Position numbers and translations under genes: made by a program
The notes under the pieces: generated by a model
Seen by the model: the letters and a program-made list of their open reading frames with translations, nothing else
The model's database searches: none
Told to the model about the DNA's origin: nothing
Source: Kallotenue papyrolyticum
GTDB taxonomy: Bacteria > Chloroflexota > Chloroflexia > Chloroflexales > Kallotenuaceae
Assembly: GCF_000526415.1 (NCBI RefSeq)
Contig: NZ_JAGA01000003.1
Location: 930,001-994,000 of the forward strand
Reading direction: 5' to 3'
Length of the DNA stretch: 64,000 nucleotides
Shown: in pieces, positions 33,631-42,326 of the stretch
How positions within the stretch are numbered: position 1 is the first letter of the stretch
Layout: the number at the start of each line of letters is the position of its first letter

Positions 33631-33713
33631 GCCTGCGCATCACCGCGGTGGCCGTTAAGCGCCGAGCCCCAGACAGGCTGATGCGCGGGCTAGTAAGCTG
33701 ATGATCCTGTCTG
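33631..33713 (+). promoter_or_regulatory. Structured 5' leader, possible riboswitch or RNA switch
   Basis: Two long helices overlap. GCCTGCGCATCA (33631-33642) pairs with TGATGCGCGGGC (33679-33690) over 12 bp with one G-U. CAGACAGG (33670-33677) pairs with CCTGTCTG (33706-33713) over 8 bp. The 5' arm of the second lies inside the loop of the first, so they form a pseudoknot or compete. The second ends at the GAGGAGG SD. I could not match it to a known riboswitch class. Confidence 0.5.
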
Positions 33714-33724
33714 AGGAGGAGCGT

Positions 33725-34252
33725 ATGGCGGTCACCAGCCGCGAACTACATCGGCAGCCCGTTCGCAGGCCGGCTGCGGCGCCACGCGCCCGGCCACGCC
33801 TTGCGGCGCGGCGCGATCATCTGTACACGCTCACCCTGGTGGCGCTGTTGGCGACAGCGTTGCACCTGCTGGCCGGTCAGGGGCGCATCTGGTTGGACGA
33901 CCTGCGCTATGGCCGTCCGCGCACGACGCATCTGAGCGCCAGGCTGGGACTGAACGAACAGAGCGGGCAACCGACGCACATCATCGGCATGAACCTAAAC
34001 CGACGCGTCGTGGTGATCGTCGTGCCGGGCGGTGACAGCAGCCGTGCGCAGATCCTGCAGGGGCCCTACCTGTTCGGCGCCAACGAGGATCTGACGCCGG
34101 TCGAGCTGCGCACCGCCGACGTCAATCGCGACTCGCGGGCTGACTTGATCATCGGCGTGAAGAACGAGAACCTCATCTACATCAATACCGGCGCAGAATT
34201 GCGCCTGATCAACGACGCGGAGCGCGCGCAATTGCGTGAGGCGCAGCCATGA
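33725..34252 (+). CDS. Membrane-anchored small protein with FG-GAP-like calcium motif
   Basis: 175 aa from the ATG at 33725 behind GAGGAGGAGCGT. A basic N-terminus precedes one membrane helix (LYTLTLVALLATALHLLAG). The external part ends with ELRTADVNRDSRADLIIGVK, resembling an integrin/FG-GAP or dockerin-type calcium-binding loop (DxNxDxxxDL). It is first in a three-gene operon with a glucosaminidase and an M23-like protein, and overlaps the next gene by ATGA. Probably a partner or anchor for them. Confidence 0.75.
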   Translation: MAVTSRELHRQPVRRPAAAPRARPRLAARRDHLYTLTLVALLATALHLLAGQGRIWLDDLRYGRPRTTHLSARLGLNEQSGQPTHIIGMNLNRRVVVIVVPGGDSSRAQILQGPYLFGANEDLTPVELRTADVNRDSRADLIIGVKNENLIYINTGAELRLINDAERAQLREAQP

Positions 34253-34899
34253 CGCGCATGCAGCAACTGCTGATCGCCGGTGGCGCGTTGCTGGTGATCC
34301 TCTGGCTGATGCCGCAATCGCCGCCGCCGGTGATGAGCACGGCCAGCGGCCTGCCGGCGGCCTTCCAGCCGCTGCGGGCGCTCAACGGCACGGCGGCGTT
34401 GGCGGCCAATGCCCTGCCGCTCACCAAGCCCGGCCAGCTTGCGGTGCAGGGGCCACCCTCGATCAGCGTGGCGCAGATCGAAGCGGTGCTGGCCGAATAC
34501 AACTCGCCGGCGCGCGGCACCGGGCAGCTCTTCTACGACCTGGGCGTCAAGTACGGCATCGATCCGGCGATTGCGCTGGCTTTTTTTGTGCACGAGTCCG
34601 GCGCGGGCTCCAACCCGGCCTGGGCCGGGCGCAAGCCCGACGGCAGCACCACCCACAACATCGGCAACATCATCTGCACACCGGGCTGGCGCTGTTACGG
34701 TCGCTTCCGCGATTACAGCTCGTGGGCCGAAGGCATCGAGGACTGGTACAAGCTGATCAGCCGCGAGTATATTCAGGGCTGGCAGCGCGCCACGGTCGAG
34801 GAGATCATTCCCAAGTACGCGCCGGCGGCCGACAACAACGACGAGCACGCCTATATCCAGGCGATCCGCGACATGGTCGCGCGCTGGCGGGGGCAGTAG
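34249..34899 (+). CDS. Membrane-anchored glucosaminidase-type wall hydrolase
   Basis: 216 aa. One N-terminal helix (MQQLLIAGGALLVILWLM) and a linker are followed by a glucosaminidase/lysozyme-like domain. This has SISVAQIEAVLAEYNSPARG, then YGIDPAIALAFFVHESGAGS with the catalytic-type Glu, then NIGNIICTPGWRCYGRFRDY and WAEGIEDWYKLI. The pattern fits the PF01832 family, which cleaves glycan strands. It is coupled to the gene before (ATGA) and is 1 nt from the M23-like gene. Confidence 0.83.
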   Translation: MTRMQQLLIAGGALLVILWLMPQSPPPVMSTASGLPAAFQPLRALNGTAALAANALPLTKPGQLAVQGPPSISVAQIEAVLAEYNSPARGTGQLFYDLGVKYGIDPAIALAFFVHESGAGSNPAWAGRKPDGSTTHNIGNIICTPGWRCYGRFRDYSSWAEGIEDWYKLISREYIQGWQRATVEEIIPKYAPAADNNDEHAYIQAIRDMVARWRGQ

Positions 34900-34900
34900 C

Positions 34901-35584
34901 ATGGACTTCCAGTCGCCAAGTCAACTGCGCTTGCCGCCCTGGGTGGTGCTGCTCGGCGCGATCGTCGCGATCTGGGTGCTGAGCGGGCGCACCAGCGCGG
35001 GCGCGATCGTCAGCACCTGGAACGGCGACGCACCGCTGGCCAACAACGTTGCGAGCGCGGTTGGCGGGCAGCCGCAGGCGCTAGCAGCGATCTTCAGCCG
35101 GCAGGCCGGCGCGCAGAGCACCGGCCTGGCCAACGACCCGCATCCGCAGGACATGCCCTGGGGCAATCCCACCGACTCCACCCGCGCGGTGATGACGCAG
35201 GGCTATGGCGTTGGCACGCACGCGCCCGCGACGGTCTGGGGCGGCATCGACCTGGCGATCGACGGCGACGGCGATGGAGAGGCCGATCCGCAGGGCTCGC
35301 TGGGCGCGCCGCTCTACGCCACCATGGCCGGCGTGATCGAGATCAAGCGCGACACCTGGCCGGCAGGCAACCATGTCTGGATCAAAAACGGGCGCTACAA
35401 GGTCGGCTACGGCCACCTCAAGGATTTCGCCGTCCAGGACGGCCAGACGGTCAAACGCGGCGACCTGATCGGCTACATGGGCGCGACGGGGCAGGCCAGC
35501 GGGCCGCACCTGCACTACCACATCTGGCAGGACGAGGTCAACGTCAATCCCCTGGAGTTCGGCGCGCTCAACGGCGTACCCTGA
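34901..35584 (+). CDS. M23/LytM-type peptidase-like protein lacking the first zinc-binding His
   Basis: 227 aa. One membrane helix (LPPWVVLLGAIVAIWVLSG) precedes a LytM domain: GVGTHAPATVWGGIDLAIDG, GAPLYATMAGVIEIKRD, VGYGHLKDFAVQDGQTVKRG and GPHLHYHIWQ. HxH is intact (H203, H205), but the expected HxxxD is W113-GGI-D117. An Asp-rich insert (DGDGDGEADPQG) follows. It is either inactive, an activator of the neighbouring glucosaminidase, or uses another ligand such as H107. Third gene of the operon. Confidence 0.85.
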   Translation: MDFQSPSQLRLPPWVVLLGAIVAIWVLSGRTSAGAIVSTWNGDAPLANNVASAVGGQPQALAAIFSRQAGAQSTGLANDPHPQDMPWGNPTDSTRAVMTQGYGVGTHAPATVWGGIDLAIDGDGDGEADPQGSLGAPLYATMAGVIEIKRDTWPAGNHVWIKNGRYKVGYGHLKDFAVQDGQTVKRGDLIGYMGATGQASGPHLHYHIWQDEVNVNPLEFGALNGVP

Positions 35585-35605
35585 GGTCCACCGCGCCAGG
35601 GGGCG

Positions 35606-36736
35606 CTAGGGCTGAAGGCTGAGGCGCTCCAGCGTGGGAATGGCGGCGATCCAGATCGGGCCGACGTTGAAGACCACCTCCTGATCGGCGCTGTCGTAGA
35701 AGCGCAGCGGCGCGTCTGCCGTAGGCTTGCGCCAGGTGGCCTCCAGCATGCGACCGGCGAAGAAAATGCGCGCCGCTCCACTGCCGATCACCTCCTGATC
35801 GATGCGCTGCTTGTCATCGCCGGGACGCGGGCGCTCAGGCACTTCCATCACCACCACGTTGCGCGTCTGCAACTGCAGACCGGTGACGCGGTCCACGTGC
35901 GGCTGCCCGCGCATCACGCGTCGGTAGGTGTTGCTGGCGGGATCGTAGCGAAAGCCGGCGCGCGACAGCTGGTCCAGAAAGAAGTAATCGATGGTGCGCA
36001 CCTGCGGCGAATCGAGCGGCGCGTAGTGATCAAAGAGCAGGCCGGCCTGTTGATCGACGGGTGCGGCCACGCCCCGCTCGGCGGCCAGCGCGCGCAGGCG
36101 CTCGGCGCTGGTGTACAGATTGTGTGGCGCCGCGCGTCGGCCATCGCGCCAGGTGTAGCGCCCTGCGTCGTCCAGCGCCTCGAAGTTGACGATGCGCGCG
36201 GTGGTGGCGGCTAGCTGCAGGCCGTCGGGGCTGCCGCCGGCGTGCACATGGATCGGCTGAAAGCCCATTGCCCACTGCACGAAGTAGATACGCGTCGAGC
36301 GCACCGGCCCGATCTCGGCGGCAGCCTCGCCCGCGCCATCCAGGAAGATCGCGCTGAAGCGCGTGATGCCGTACTCGGCCAGCCCCTCAAAGACGATCGC
36401 CGCTTTGTCGAGGCCGGACTGGGGATAGGCCTGGGGGTGATTGTCGATCATCACCATCCAGGGACGCTGCGTCAGGAAGCCGCGCGCGAAGCTGTTGTCG
36501 CCATGCGCCAGGCTGACATCCGGGCGCGGCGTAGGCGTGGACGTAGGGGTGGGCAACAGCGTCGCGGTCGGAACCAGGGTAGCCGTGGGCACCAGTGTGG
36601 CGGTCGGCAGGGCTGTTGCGGTCGGCGCCGGCGTGGCGGTCGGCACCTGCACCACCACCGGCGGCGCGCCACAGGCAGCCAGCAGCGCCACGCCGGCCAG
36701 CAGCAGCACACGGCGGGGAAGCAAACGGTCGTGCAT
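35606..36736 (-). CDS. DUF3048 (YerB-like) lipoprotein
   Basis: 376 aa. Lipobox LLAACG (Cys about residue 22) is followed by a VPTATLVPTATL spacer and the DUF3048 domain: RPWMVMIDNHPQAYPQSGL, IVFEGLAEYGITRFSAIFL, GPVRSTRIYFVQWAMGFQPI and HAGGSP. The C-terminal domain has TGLQLQTRNVVVMEV and LRFYDSADQEVVFNVGPIWI. Function is unknown; the domains suggest an extracellular sugar or peptide ligand. GAGGAG precedes the ATG at 36736. Its 3' end faces that of the M23 operon (21 nt). Confidence 0.9.
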   Translation of the reverse strand: MHDRLLPRRVLLLAGVALLAACGAPPVVVQVPTATPAPTATALPTATLVPTATLVPTATLLPTPTSTPTPRPDVSLAHGDNSFARGFLTQRPWMVMIDNHPQAYPQSGLDKAAIVFEGLAEYGITRFSAIFLDGAGEAAAEIGPVRSTRIYFVQWAMGFQPIHVHAGGSPDGLQLAATTARIVNFEALDDAGRYTWRDGRRAAPHNLYTSAERLRALAAERGVAAPVDQQAGLLFDHYAPLDSPQVRTIDYFFLDQLSRAGFRYDPASNTYRRVMRGQPHVDRVTGLQLQTRNVVVMEVPERPRPGDDKQRIDQEVIGSGAARIFFAGRMLEATWRKPTADAPLRFYDSADQEVVFNVGPIWIAAIPTLERLSLQP

Positions 36737-36864
36737 GGATCCAAGCTCCTCGTGGAGACGACGTTGTCGTCCTGGACAACAGACGGGTCGGGCGCGCGAC
36801 ACGCGCCGCACCCGGCCGCACTCCGCGGCGTTAGCGCTGTGGGTATGCCGCAGGCATGGCGCGC

Positions 36865-38244
36865 TCAGGCCAGGCCGTAGGTTTTGAGCCGCTTGTCGAG
36901 CGCGGCAGCAGTCAGGCCCAGGCGCTCTGCCGCGGCAGAGCGATCGCCATCGCACTGGCGCAGCGCCTCGCTGAGCATGCTGCGCTCCACATCACGCAGC
37001 AGCGCTTCGAGCGGCACGCGATCGCGCACCGCCTGGGCAATATCGAACTCAACCACCGCGCGGCCCGGCTCGAGCGAGAGCAGATCGCTGGTGATCACCT
37101 TGCCCTGGGCATAGACCACTGCGCGCCGGATCTCGTTCTCCAACTGGCGCACGTTGCCGGGCCAGTCGTAGGCCATCATCTTGGCGATGGCCTCCTCGGA
37201 GATGCGCGTCGGTGGCGAGGCGGGCGTGTAGCGATACTTGTTCAGGAAGTACTCGATCAGCAGCGGGATGTCTTCCTTGCGCTCGCGCAGCGGCGGCATG
37301 TGGATGTTGATCACGTTGAGCCGGTAGTAGAGGTCTTCGCGGAAGGTTCCTTTGCGTACCTCTTCTTCCAGATCGCGGTTGGTCGCCGTGATCACGCGCA
37401 CATCCACCTTGATCGTAGCGGTGCCGCCCACGCGCTCGAAGGTACCCTCCTGCAGCACACGCAGCAGCTTCTTCTGCGCCGTGAGCGACAGCTCGCCGAC
37501 CTCGTCCAGAAAGATCGTGCCGTTGTTCGCCAGCTCGAAGCGGCCCTTGCGCTGCGCCACAGCACTGGTAAAGGCGCCCTTTTCATGGCCGAAGAGCTCG
37601 CTCTCCAGCAGCGTGTCGGGCAGCGCCGCGCAGTTGACCGAGATCATCGGACCGTTGCGGCGCGACGAGTTGGCATGGATCACGTTGGCCACCAGCTCCT
37701 TACCGGTGCCGGTCTCGCCCGTCACCAGCACGGGTGCATCGCTGGCGGCCACCCGGCCAATGGTTTTATAGATGCGCTGCATTGCCGGCGATTGGCCGAT
37801 CATGCGCTCGCGCGGATCGCTGGCCTGGCTCTCCAGTGTCTTGACCTTGGAGGCCAGTTCCTGGTGCTCGAAGAAGCGCTGCACCAGCACCAGCACCTCG
37901 TCCACCTCGAAGGGCTTCAGCAGGTAGTCGAAGGCGCCCGCCTGCATCGCGCGGATCGCCACCGACGAGGTGGCATGCGCCGTGATCATGATCACGCCGA
38001 TGTCGCTGTTGTTCTTGCGCAGACGCTCCAGCACTTCCAGACCATCCAGGCCGGGCATGCGCACGTCCATCAACAGCAGATGGTAGCCGTTGCCGGCGGC
38101 CAGGTTGGTCAGCACCTCGGTGCCACTGCGCGCTTCGCTGACGTGGTAGCCCTCGCCCGCCAGCAGGTCGCGCAGCACGGCGCGCACGCCGTCGTCGTCA
38201 TCGGCGATCAGGATACGGCGTTGCTGGATCTGCTCAGTCGTCAC
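36865..38244 (-). CDS. NtrC-family sigma-54-dependent response regulator
   Basis: 459 aa. The receiver domain (ILIADDDDGVRAVL, phospho-Asp in LLLMDVRMPGLDG about residue 60, KPF) is followed by an AAA+ domain with Walker A GETGTGKE and Walker B GTIFLDEVGEL, then a Fis-type HTH (LSEALRQCDGDRSAAAERLG). The sigma-54 contact loop reads GAFTSA rather than GAFTGA. Start is GTG at 38244 with AAGGAG about 11 nt upstream. No cognate kinase is adjacent. It implies that the genome encodes sigma-54. Confidence 0.93.
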   Translation of the reverse strand: MTTEQIQQRRILIADDDDGVRAVLRDLLAGEGYHVSEARSGTEVLTNLAAGNGYHLLLMDVRMPGLDGLEVLERLRKNNSDIGVIMITAHATSSVAIRAMQAGAFDYLLKPFEVDEVLVLVQRFFEHQELASKVKTLESQASDPRERMIGQSPAMQRIYKTIGRVAASDAPVLVTGETGTGKELVANVIHANSSRRNGPMISVNCAALPDTLLESELFGHEKGAFTSAVAQRKGRFELANNGTIFLDEVGELSLTAQKKLLRVLQEGTFERVGGTATIKVDVRVITATNRDLEEEVRKGTFREDLYYRLNVINIHMPPLRERKEDIPLLIEYFLNKYRYTPASPPTRISEEAIAKMMAYDWPGNVRQLENEIRRAVVYAQGKVITSDLLSLEPGRAVVEFDIAQAVRDRVPLEALLRDVERSMLSEALRQCDGDRSAAAERLGLTAAALDKRLKTYGLA

Positions 38245-38397
38245 AGCAGGGTTATCTCCTTAAGTCTGTGGCGCTCTGGGAAAGCGGATCGCATGCTCGT
38301 CAGCGGCACATATGTGCGCCTGGTGCCACAGAAAATATGCTGCCCTATGCAGGCTATTATACCAAGGCCGGTATGCCCTGCAACAGGGCGTGCTCGC

Positions 38398-39678
38398 TCA
38401 ACTACGCCGCTCGATGCGCGCACCCAGCGCGCGCAGGCGCTCCTCGATGCGTTCGTAGCCGCGATCGATCTGGCCGATGTTCTGGATGATGCTGGTGCCC
38501 TGCGCCGCCAGGGCCGCGATCAGCAGGGCCATGCCCGCGCGAATGTCGGGACTGGTCAGCACTTCGCCGTGCAATTGGGAGGGCCCCACCACCACGGCGC
38601 GGTGCGGATCGCAGAGCACAATGCGCGCGCCCATGCTGATCAGGCGATCCACAAAGAAGAGACGGTTTTCGAACATCCACTCGTGGATCAGGATCGTGCC
38701 GCGCGCCTGGGTGGCAACTACCAGCGCGATACTCATCAGATCGGTGGGGAAGCCGGGCCAGGGCCGATCATCGATCTTGGGGATCGCGCCGTGCAGATCG
38801 TCCTGAATCTCCAGCGCCTGCTCGGCGGGCACAACGATATCGTTGCCGTCCACTTCCCAGGTAACGCCCAGCTTGTTGAAGGTAATGCGCGTGATGCGAT
38901 GCTCTTCCGGGCGTGCGTCCTTAATGCGGATGGCGCTGCGCGTGGCGGCGGCCAGGCCGATAAAGGAGCCGACCTCCATGAAATCGGGACCGATGGTGTA
39001 CTCGGCGCCGTGCAGCGCGTTCACGCCCTCCACCACCAGGGTGTCGCTGCCGATACCGCTGATGCGCGCGCCCATGGCGTTCAGGCAGCGGCAGACATCC
39101 TGCACGTGCGGTTCCGATGCGGCGTTGCGGATGATGGTCGTGCCGCGCGCTAGCGTGGCGGCGATCACCGCCTGCTCGGTGCCGGTGACGCTCATCTCAT
39201 CCAGAAAGATATCGGCGCCGACCAGCTCACGGCAGCGCAGCATGTAGCGATCTGCGGCGATCTCGATCTCGGCGCCCAGCGCCTGCAGCGCTTGAAAGTG
39301 GGTATCCAGCCGCCGCCGTCCGATGCGGTCGCCGCCGGGCCGTGGAATAGTGACATAGCCACGCCGCGCCAGCAGCGGCCCGGCCAGCAGCGGCGCCGTG
39401 CGAATGCGTCGGCTCAGCTCCTCATCGGGCTGGCGGTCACCTACCGCGCGCGCCTGCAGCTTCCAGCTCGACGCGCCGAGCGGCGTGGCCTCCACGCCCA
39501 AGCGCCGGATCAGTTCTAGCTTGGTCCGCACATCGCCGATGTCCGGAACGTTATGCAGAATCAGCGGCTCATCGGTCAGCAGCGCGACGGCCAGCAGGGG
39601 CAACGCCGCATTTTTGTTGCCCACCGGCGTGATCGTGCCGCGCAGCGGATAGCCACCCTCGATTACGAAATGCTCCAT
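38398..39678 (-). CDS. murA: UDP-N-acetylglucosamine 1-carboxyvinyltransferase
   Basis: 426 aa. First committed step of peptidoglycan synthesis: transfer of enolpyruvate from PEP to UDP-GlcNAc. Motifs are the N-terminal [11 protein letters not shown] (active-site Lys, Asn), [19 protein letters not shown] and [20 protein letters not shown]. The catalytic loop reads [13 protein letters not shown], so the usual Cys is Asp (residue 117), the form known from naturally fosfomycin-insensitive MurA. GGTGAGGAC precedes the ATG at 39678. Single gene. Confidence 0.95.
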   Translation of the reverse strand: MEHFVIEGGYPLRGTITPVGNKNAALPLLAVALLTDEPLILHNVPDIGDVRTKLELIRRLGVEATPLGASSWKLQARAVGDRQPDEELSRRIRTAPLLAGPLLARRGYVTIPRPGGDRIGRRRLDTHFQALQALGAEIEIAADRYMLRCRELVGADIFLDEMSVTGTEQAVIAATLARGTTIIRNAASEPHVQDVCRCLNAMGARISGIGSDTLVVEGVNALHGAEYTIGPDFMEVGSFIGLAAATRSAIRIKDARPEEHRITRITFNKLGVTWEVDGNDIVVPAEQALEIQDDLHGAIPKIDDRPWPGFPTDLMSIALVVATQARGTILIHEWMFENRLFFVDRLISMGARIVLCDPHRAVVVGPSQLHGEVLTSPDIRAGMALLIAALAAQGTSIIQNIGQIDRGYERIEERLRALGARIERRS

Positions 39679-39822
39679 GTCCTCACCTCGAGCAGGGTCC
39701 ACGTGGCCGCACGCCAGGCGCACGCCGACGACACGCCGCGCAGCGTGGACATCGCCGTGGACGACCCGCCAATGCTTGGCTCCCGCGCCTTGGCGGGAGC
39801 CATCATTATAGCCGAGATTGGT

Positions 39823-40905
39823 TTAGGATTTGGACCGACGGAACCAGCGTCGCCAACGGGCGCGCGGCGGGAGCGCTTCGGGCGTGGCGTCGGCCAGCGG
39901 TGGCGCGAGCCGGGGCGCTTCAGGTCTGGCGCGCCGTCGGCGGATCAGCTCGCGGGCCAGCTGACGGCCACGCACCAGCGCCTGCCGGTGTAGCTGGCGC
40001 AGCACCGCGCCGGAGATCACCTCGCCGTTGCGGTACCAGGCCGCGGCGACCTGGCCGGTGACATAGGTGCCCGCGTAGGCCACGGCAACTTTGGCGACCA
40101 GGCCCAGCATGGGGATCAGCCCCACCAATTGGCGGGCGAGCTGCCGCCAGAGGAAGCCGCCGCCGATCACCGGCGCCAGCTCGCTGAGCTGCGCTTGAAA
40201 GTCGGCCGGCGCACCGTAGGCCAGCGCCAGACGGTAGGTCATCATTACCTGATTCTTGGTCAGCACGACGATGTCGGCCGCCGTCAGGGGGATGTTGAGC
40301 AGCGGCACAAGCTGTGGAATACCAGATGATAGCGCGAAGGTCGCGTTGCTGAAGGCGACCTCGCCGATCAGCCAGCGCGCCACCGCTTCGCGCAATCCGG
40401 GCAACTGGCGCGCCGCAGCCACGCGCAGATCGTCGGGCAGCACCTCGACCAGCGCCGGCATCAGCGTTTCGGCCAGGGCCGCGGGCGTGGCCGCGGCGGC
40501 GTGCACCAGCCGCTCCCCGGGCAAGGCCGCCGGCTCGAAGGTGGCCGCGTCGCCGATCAGCAGTGTCACCAGGGGCGTACCCTGCCGCGCCAGCCACTCG
40601 CGCAGCCCCAGCCGCTCCTCGGCGGCGAGCTCGGACGGCCGCAGTGCCAGCAACAGCACATCGCTGCTGCGCAGATCGCTCAGGCGCGTCCGGGCCGTCG
40701 CCGGCTCGATCTCCAGCAGCAGCGGACGCCCAACGGCGGGATAACGCGATGGACTAAGCTGCAGCGCACGCAGCAGTGCCGCGCGCAGCTCCGGCGCGGC
40801 AACCAGCGCTACGTGCAGCGGCTGTTCACTGCGCTCGCGGATCTCGCTGACGTCGATCTCTTTGATCGTCTTCCAGATGTTGGATACATCGCTCAAGCGT
40901 TGCAC
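39823..40905 (-). CDS. DUF697-domain membrane-associated protein
   Basis: 360 aa from a GTG at 40905 with AGGAG about 6 nt upstream. The N-terminal half resembles a degenerate GTPase-like fold without a P-loop (PLHVALVAAPELRAALLRAL, SSDVLLLALRPSE). The C-terminal half is DUF697-like: LIGEVAFSNATFALSSGIPQ, PLTAADIVVLTKNQVMMTYR, hydrophobic LIPMLGLVAKVAVAYAGTYV and an Arg-rich tail. Members accompany membrane GTPases; the role here is unknown. Confidence 0.78.
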   Translation of the reverse strand: MQRLSDVSNIWKTIKEIDVSEIRERSEQPLHVALVAAPELRAALLRALQLSPSRYPAVGRPLLLEIEPATARTRLSDLRSSDVLLLALRPSELAAEERLGLREWLARQGTPLVTLLIGDAATFEPAALPGERLVHAAAATPAALAETLMPALVEVLPDDLRVAAARQLPGLREAVARWLIGEVAFSNATFALSSGIPQLVPLLNIPLTAADIVVLTKNQVMMTYRLALAYGAPADFQAQLSELAPVIGGGFLWRQLARQLVGLIPMLGLVAKVAVAYAGTYVTGQVAAAWYRNGEVISGAVLRQLHRQALVRGRQLARELIRRRRARPEAPRLAPPLADATPEALPPRARWRRWFRRSKS

Positions 40906-41019
40906 GCCTCACTCCTGCGCTGTCGTGTTGATCGCCGGTGTTGAGCGCCGCGGGCCATTCCCGCCGGCGCTTGCATCGTAGCATGCAGCGCGCCATGCCG
41001 CGCGCCCCAGTCGATGCTG

Positions 41020-41025
41020 TACAAT
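41020..41025 (+). promoter_or_regulatory. -10 element placed for a leaderless transcript
   Basis: TACAAT ends 9 nt before the ATG at 41035, and no SD is present there. This implies initiation at or near the start codon. The same element and spacing recur before the response regulator at 46775. No convincing -35 is present. Confidence 0.4.
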
Positions 41026-41034
41026 ACCCCATAC

Positions 41035-42315
41035 ATGATGTACCACGACCAGCCTACAACTTGGCCGGACGAGATCGAGCTTGAGCTGAGCGGCATGGCC
41101 CAGGGCGGCGCAGCGGTTGGCCGCGTGGCCGGGCGGCCCGTCTTTGCCGCCGGAGGGCTGCCCGGCGAGCGCGTGCGTGTGCGCCTGCACGAGCGCCGCG
41201 CTGCCTTTGCGCGCGGCACGGTGACCCAGGTGCTGCGTGCCGCCCCGGCGCGCCGCGCGTCGCCCTGCCCCTATGAAGCGCTGTGCGGCGCTGCCGACTG
41301 GCGCTGGATCGACGATGCCGCTCAGCGCGAGTTTAAGGCCAGTATCCTGCGCGATCAACTGCGCCACCTGGGCGGCCTGGAGGTGGAGATCGCGCCGCCC
41401 GCGTCCGTTCCCGCAGCGGAGACCTGGAACTACCGCATCAGCGCCGAGCTGCACGTCCGCGATCGCCACATCGGCTACTTCCGGCCTGGTACGCGCCAAG
41501 TGGCCGATACCGGAACGTGTTGCCTGCACCATCCGCTGATCAACCAGGCGCTGCTGGCGCTGCGTCCGCTGCTGCGCGATGCGGTCCGCCTGCGGACGGT
41601 GACGTTGCGCTGCAGCCCGGCCACGGGCGAGACGCTGGCCGTGCTCGACGGCGAAGGTGAGCTACTGGAGCTGGCGCGCGCCTGGCGCCGCGCCTGTCCA
41701 GCGCTGGTGGGGGTCGTGCATGCGCCAAGCCGGCGCGTGCTGCAGGGACGCGCCTGGCTGGAGCAGCAGGTCGCCGGGCTGCGCTTCCGCGTCTCGGCGG
41801 ACGCCTTCTTTCAGGTCAACGCCGCGCAAACACCGCGGCTGGTCGCGCGCGTGCGCGAGCTGCTGGCGCCCACCGCCGACGCGCGTCTGCTGGATCTCTA
41901 CTGCGGCGTGGGCCTGTTCGCCCTGTCGCTGGCACCGCTGGTGCGCGAAGTACTGGGCATCGAAGCCTGGTCGCCCGCGGTGACCGACGCGCGCACCAAT
42001 GCGCGACTGAACCGCAGCGACCATGCACGCTTTCAGGCCGGGCCGGTGGAACGGCTCCTGGCGCGGCTGGACGGGCCGTTCGCCTATGCCGTGCTCGATC
42101 CGCCCCGGCGCGGCTGCGAGCCCGCGGCGCTAGAGGCATTGATCGCGCTGCGTCCACGCCGCATCGTGTATGTCTCCTGCCATCCCGGCACGCTGGCACG
42201 CGATTGCCGCCGCCTGGCCGCCGCCGGCTACCGCCCGACGCATGCCGAGATCATCGATATGTTCCCGCAGACGCACCACGTTGAGAGCATCGTGCGCCTG
42301 GAGCGCGACGCCTGA
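41035..42315 (+). CDS. 23S rRNA/tRNA (uracil-5)-methyltransferase, RlmD/TrmA-like family
   Basis: About 426 aa. An N-terminal TRAM domain (IELELSGMAQGGAAVGRVAG, LPGERVRVRL) precedes the SAM-dependent methyltransferase: FFQVNAAQTPRLVARVRELL, LLDLYCGVGLFALSLAP, VLDPPRRGCEPAALEAL, nucleophile Cys in IVYVSCHPGTLARD and a general-base Glu in HHVESIVRLER. The 4Fe-4S motif CxxxxxCGGC is degenerate: CPYEALCGAADW lacks the third Cys. Start ATG 41035 or 41038; an ATG at 41014 overlaps the -10. Confidence 0.9.
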   Translation: MMYHDQPTTWPDEIELELSGMAQGGAAVGRVAGRPVFAAGGLPGERVRVRLHERRAAFARGTVTQVLRAAPARRASPCPYEALCGAADWRWIDDAAQREFKASILRDQLRHLGGLEVEIAPPASVPAAETWNYRISAELHVRDRHIGYFRPGTRQVADTGTCCLHHPLINQALLALRPLLRDAVRLRTVTLRCSPATGETLAVLDGEGELLELARAWRRACPALVGVVHAPSRRVLQGRAWLEQQVAGLRFRVSADAFFQVNAAQTPRLVARVRELLAPTADARLLDLYCGVGLFALSLAPLVREVLGIEAWSPAVTDARTNARLNRSDHARFQAGPVERLLARLDGPFAYAVLDPPRRGCEPAALEALIALRPRRIVYVSCHPGTLARDCRRLAAAGYRPTHAEIIDMFPQTHHVESIVRLERDA

Positions 42316-42326
42316 GCCTGGCGCGC

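Noticed and set aside
33631..33713. Assignment of the hydrolase leader to the c-di-AMP (ydaO) or c-di-GMP riboswitch
   Set aside because: Gene context would suit it, but the conserved core sequences of these classes are not visible.
36856..39153. Long plus-strand open frame (765 codons)
   Set aside because: Antisense to the sigma-54 activator and murA, both with full motifs; His/Gln/Arg-rich shadow.
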